A program made the position numbers and the translations under genes. This document shows, piece by piece, positions 63,351 through 64,000 of a stretch of DNA of 64,000 nucleotides; within the stretch, counting starts at the first letter, position 1, and every line of letters starts with the position of its first letter. The DNA is taken from assembly GCA_030220185.1 (NCBI GenBank), contig JASPKZ010003416.1, positions 310,001-374,000 on the forward strand, given 5' to 3'. This stretch comes from Diploptera punctata. Taxonomy: Eukaryota; Arthropoda; Insecta; Blattodea; Blaberidae. The notes under the pieces were generated by a model that saw nothing but the letters and a program-made list of their open reading frames with translations, had not been told where the DNA came from and searched no databases.

Positions 63351-63667
63351 CCTGTTGGCAGGTGCTGCCGTCGTCCGTAACTCTCTTAAAATAATTTATT
63401 TAAAATATTATTATTATTTGGAGGCCTTTCGGAAGTTAACTTCCATCATCAGCAGTATGAGTATGCGCTACTAATTGTATTTAAGACGCTGTAGACGTTG
63501 ATGACCTTGATGCGTCGCCAGACCATCAACGTCTGCAGCATCTTAAATACAACTAGTAGCGCATTATCATCCTGCTGATGATGGAAGTTAACTTCCGAAA
63601 GGCCTCCTAATAATATTTTTAATAAATTATTTTAAGATAGTTGAGGACGACGGCACCTACCAACAGG
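63351..63667. mobile_element. Third hairpin element with CTGATGATG core
   Basis: Left CCTGTTGGCAGGTGCTGCCG and right CGGCACCTACCAACAGG are inverted; arms about 145 bases with a short central loop (about 63505-63530). Both arms carry GAGGCCTTTCGGAAGTTAAC / GTTAACTTCCGAAAGGCCTC next to CATCATCAG / CTGATGATG (right arm CTGATGA 63575-63581, stem GGAAG/CTTCC, GAAA 63597-63600). Confidence 0.8.
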
Positions 63668-64000
63668 TATTTTTTTTTAATATTTATCTTATAGATCATT
63701 AATATCTCATCTTTTTTAAATCCAATAAATAAAAAAAACCTTTTTTAACCTTACGGTATATAAGGATTATAATTGTGTAGCATTATGAAGTAAATTAATA
63801 TGAAACAGTGGAACAAAATACAGTTACATAAAAATATTATAACAAAGATGAACAGAGAAAAAATAATTTATAGGCGTGAATAAATACCATTTACAAAAGA
63901 AATGAAGTAATTAAAACACTTTTCCTGGATGAGAATGTGATGAAGAGAACTGGAAAAATCTTTTTAATTAAAGTTCTAATGTAATTCAAGTTTTTTTAGT
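63668..64000. other. No recognised feature
   Basis: AT-rich end of the window. Confidence 0.35.

Overview
This is AT-rich animal DNA, almost certainly from a large insect genome. The mix of an RTE-clade retrotransposon, many tRNA-headed SINEs, DUF4817-type transposon coding sequence and long AAT/ATT microsatellites suggests a polyneopteran such as a cockroach or relative; that placement is inference. There is no operon or dense gene content. The only sequence that looks like host protein-coding DNA is a 164-base exon at 8831-8994 on the minus strand, with good splice signals on both sides. It encodes the first half of a fibronectin type III domain of the kind found in giant muscle Ig/FN3 proteins. 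No neighbouring exon is recognisable, so most of the window is probably intron of that gene or intergenic DNA. Family names used below are working labels for this window only. RTE-A: RTE-clade non-LTR element, one near full-length broken copy at about 43250-46465 and about 15 tails, 3' end with GTTA/GTAA repeats. RTE-B, RTE-C, RTE-D: other non-LTR tails (B often ends in GAA or AAT repeats, C in GATGAT or ATT). NLR-W: non-LTR tail with a WNSLP-type C-terminus, ending in ATT repeats. SINE-A to SINE-H: tRNA-headed short elements. Layout. 1-8 kb: SINEs, RTE tails with clear target-site duplications, a tRNA-like tandem repeat (1.88-2.53 kb) and microsatellites. 8.8-9.0 kb: the FN3 exon. 9-13 kb: RTE-B tail, a 613-base DNA transposon derivative carrying a DUF4817-like reading frame, and an element with nested inverted repeats. 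13-31 kb: dense SINE/RTE graveyard, an hAT-type MITE with 8-base target duplication, and a GC-rich island of about 187-base tandem repeats. 31-40 kb: two large palindromic elements (31.9 and 39.5 kb) and a decayed tRNA-Arg cluster (36.3 kb). 41.2-46.7 kb: a tandem array of sixteen tRNA-Arg(ACG) genes plus a 3' relic on a 145-base repeat, minus strand, split by the RTE-A insertion. 48.7-50 kb: a solo LTR interrupted by a three-unit tRNA-headed element. 50-64 kb: further SINEs, a DNA element that splits a SINE at 52 kb, old RTE tails and a third palindromic element at 63.4 kb. The only features likely to be active are the tRNA-Arg genes (internal A and B boxes, 3' T-run terminators) and the FN3 exon. 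The most interesting observations are the tRNA-Arg array with its decayed counterpart 5 kb away, the trimeric SINE nested in a solo LTR, and three otherwise unrelated palindromic elements that share a hammerhead-ribozyme-like CTGATGA-stem-GAAA core.
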